A stretch of DNA of 64,000 nucleotides from Peribacillus sp. FSL P2-0133. GTDB taxonomy: Bacteria; Bacillota; Bacilli; Bacillales; DSM-1321. Positions 62,678-64,000 of the stretch are shown here, piece by piece; within the stretch, counting starts at the first letter, position 1; the number at the start of each line of letters is the position of its first letter. Both the position numbers and the translations under genes were made by a program. Under the pieces are notes generated by a model. The model did not search any database and had not been told where the DNA came from. It worked only from the letters and a program-made list of their open reading frames with translations. The stretch lies in contig NZ_CP150254.1 of assembly GCF_037975445.1 (NCBI RefSeq), forward strand, positions 1,920,001 to 1,984,000, read 5' to 3'.

Positions 62678-64000
62678 ATGGCGGATAATTACACCAAGCA
62701 GGATCCATCTACACAGGACAAACTCCAAAACACGTTAAAGAACCGGCACGTAACAATGATAGCACTCGGTGGCATCATCGGAGCAGGGCTCTTCGTTGGA
62801 AGCGGTGCGGTCATCAATTCAACAGGGCCGGCGGCTGTTATTAGTTATACTTTGTCAGGAATTCTCATGCTTTTAATCATGCGCATGATAGGTGAAATGG
62901 CAGTGGCACAACCATCTGCCGGTTCAATTTCCGAATATGCACGGTCGGGATTAGGGAATTGGGCTGGATTTAGTGTTGGCTGGCTCTATTGGTATATGTG
63001 GGTGATCGTGGCTGCAATTGAGGCTGTAGCTGGTGCTGGAATACTTGTGAATTATTTTCCGGATATTCCACCTTGGATATTGTGCTTGGTATTATTAGTG
63101 GTGCTTACTTTGACCAACCTTTACTCGGTGCGTTCATTCGCTGAAACTGAGTTTTGGTTCGCATCTATTAAGATATTCGCGATAACCTTCTTCATTGTCT
63201 TTGGAGCTATATATACTCTTGGACTATGGCCTGGTGAATCACCCGGTCTCTCGAACCTGTATACAGCAGGCGGCTTCTTTCCAAATGGGATCGTTGCAGC
63301 TCTAGTGGGAAGCGTTACTGTACTTTTCTCGATGGGAGGGGCAGAAATTGCCACCATTGCAGCTGCAGAGTCCGATCAGCCTGCAAAATATGCGGCTAAA
63401 GCTACCAATCAAGTCATGTATCGAATCTTATTCTTTTATATCTTCTCTGTCTTCTTCATCGTTGCAATCGTGCCATGGAATTTCGAGTTTGCTGGCATTG
63501 CTATTCAAAGCCCGTTTGCGATTGCACTAGAACGATTAGGTATCCCTTTCGCTTCTTCGCTAATGCAAGTAGTCGTTCTTACCGCAGTACTCAGTTCCCT
63601 TAATTCTTGTCTCTACATTACGTCTAGAAGTTTGTTTACCTTAACCAGACTGGGAGACGCACCAAAATTTCTTATCAAACTTAATAAAAGGGGCGTTCCG
63701 GTTAGGGCAATACTGGCAGGGACGGTTTTCGGATACGTAGGCGTTGTTTTAAACTACTTTTTTCCACAGACAGTTTTTTTATTTTTAATCAATTCCGCAG
63801 GAGCAATTAGCCTTTTCTACTATTTGGTGCTCGCTTTCGCTCAAATCCGTCTGCGACGAAGGTTAGAACAGGAAGCACCCGAGAAATTAAAGTTGAAAAT
63901 GTGGTTATTTCCCTATCTGTCTTATGTAGCCATTATCTGGATGTTCGTAGTGCTTATAGCAATGGCATGGATTCCTGGTACACGTTCGCAACTTCTTCTC
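62678..64000 (+). CDS. Amino acid permease (APC superfamily, GabP/AnsP-like), 3' end outside the window
   Basis: At least 441 residues of an amino acid:H+ symporter are encoded; the frame is still open at the window end. The start at 62678 follows AAAGGAAGGTG. Family motifs are TMIALGGIIGAGLFVGSG in helix 1, MIGEMAVAQPSAGSISEYA, the GAEIATIAAAESDQP loop and SSLNSCLYITSRSLFTL. About 11 of 12 helices are present. It resembles GABA/aromatic/proline permeases of Bacillus; substrate is not resolved. The upstream inverted repeat suggests specific repression. Confidence 0.93.
   Translation, partial: MADNYTKQDPSTQDKLQNTLKNRHVTMIALGGIIGAGLFVGSGAVINSTGPAAVISYTLSGILMLLIMRMIGEMAVAQPSAGSISEYARSGLGNWAGFSVGWLYWYMWVIVAAIEAVAGAGILVNYFPDIPPWILCLVLLVVLTLTNLYSVRSFAETEFWFASIKIFAITFFIVFGAIYTLGLWPGESPGLSNLYTAGGFFPNGIVAALVGSVTVLFSMGGAEIATIAAAESDQPAKYAAKATNQVMYRILFFYIFSVFFIVAIVPWNFEFAGIAIQSPFAIALERLGIPFASSLMQVVVLTAVLSSLNSCLYITSRSLFTLTRLGDAPKFLIKLNKRGVPVRAILAGTVFGYVGVVLNYFFPQTVFLFLINSAGAISLFYYLVLAFAQIRLRRRLEQEAPEKLKLKMWLFPYLSYVAIIWMFVVLIAMAWIPGTRSQLLL

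Overview
The window looks like a chromosomal segment of a low-GC Gram-positive rod of the Bacillaceae (Bacillus, Neobacillus, Cytobacillus or similar). The reasons are strong AGGAGG-type ribosome binding sites, many TTG/GTG starts, four close matches to the CcpA cre consensus, a YerC-like TrpR-family protein, a YuzB-like DUF1450 protein and bacillus-style ScoAB, AccB and MeaB proteins. No rRNA, tRNA, intact insertion sequence, CRISPR array or phage gene was seen. Nearly everything is catabolic: acids, CoA esters, amino acids and aromatics. Both ends cut a gene (a LysR regulator on the left, an amino acid permease on the right).

Region 1 (1-18115) is a catabolic island. It holds an acyl-CoA ligase, three paralogous TauD/TfdA-type Fe(II)/2-oxoglutarate dioxygenases, two near-duplicate MFS transporters, an esterase, three SDR dehydrogenases, a ScoAB CoA-transferase, a 2,4'-dihydroxyacetophenone-dioxygenase-like cupin, an acyl-CoA dehydrogenase and a LysR regulator. 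Six operons share a conserved promoter module of about 60 bp: an ATTAAA-N3-TTTAAT-like box at a constant distance from the -10. This suggests one regulon, probably under the LysR protein at 13330-14235. Two of these leaders also carry cre sites.

Region 2 (18168-31584) is a propionyl-/methylmalonyl-CoA block: biotin carboxylase, BCCP, carboxyltransferase, MutA, MutB, MeaB, hydroxyacyl-CoA dehydrogenase and thiolase. It contains several decayed genes: a hydratase/EtfA join, a CoA-transferase, and a carboxylase and MFS remnant.

Region 3 (31592-49692) holds two operon groups with two related, unusual regulators (N-terminal sensor-like part, GGDEF-like part, C-terminal winged helix). The first has an NhaC-type antiporter, an enolase-superfamily epimerase/racemase and a GNAT acyltransferase. 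The second has a flavin reductase, HpaB-type monooxygenase, single-domain FAD synthetase, RidA protein, DUF1028 protein and M20 N-carbamoyl-amino-acid hydrolase. These are followed by an NhaC transporter, class III aminotransferase and aldehyde dehydrogenase. The same TAAGGAAT/ATTCCTTA operator lies just downstream of the promoters of the flavin reductase operon and the aminotransferase operon. This set resembles the Rut pyrimidine pathway in logic but not in its oxygenase, and is the best candidate here for an undescribed system.

Region 4 (49740-54348, minus strand) is a tyrosine/homogentisate operon: hppD, an unrecognised 314-residue protein, fahA and hmgA. No maleylacetoacetate isomerase is visible, so the unknown protein is a candidate for that step. 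Region 5 (54590-64000) has a DUF1450 protein, a proteasome-like Ntn-hydrolase, then a GntR-controlled group (HMG-CoA-lyase-like, CaiB-type CoA-transferase, CitMHS carrier, gamma-carbonic-anhydrase-like protein), a TrpR-like protein and the truncated permease.
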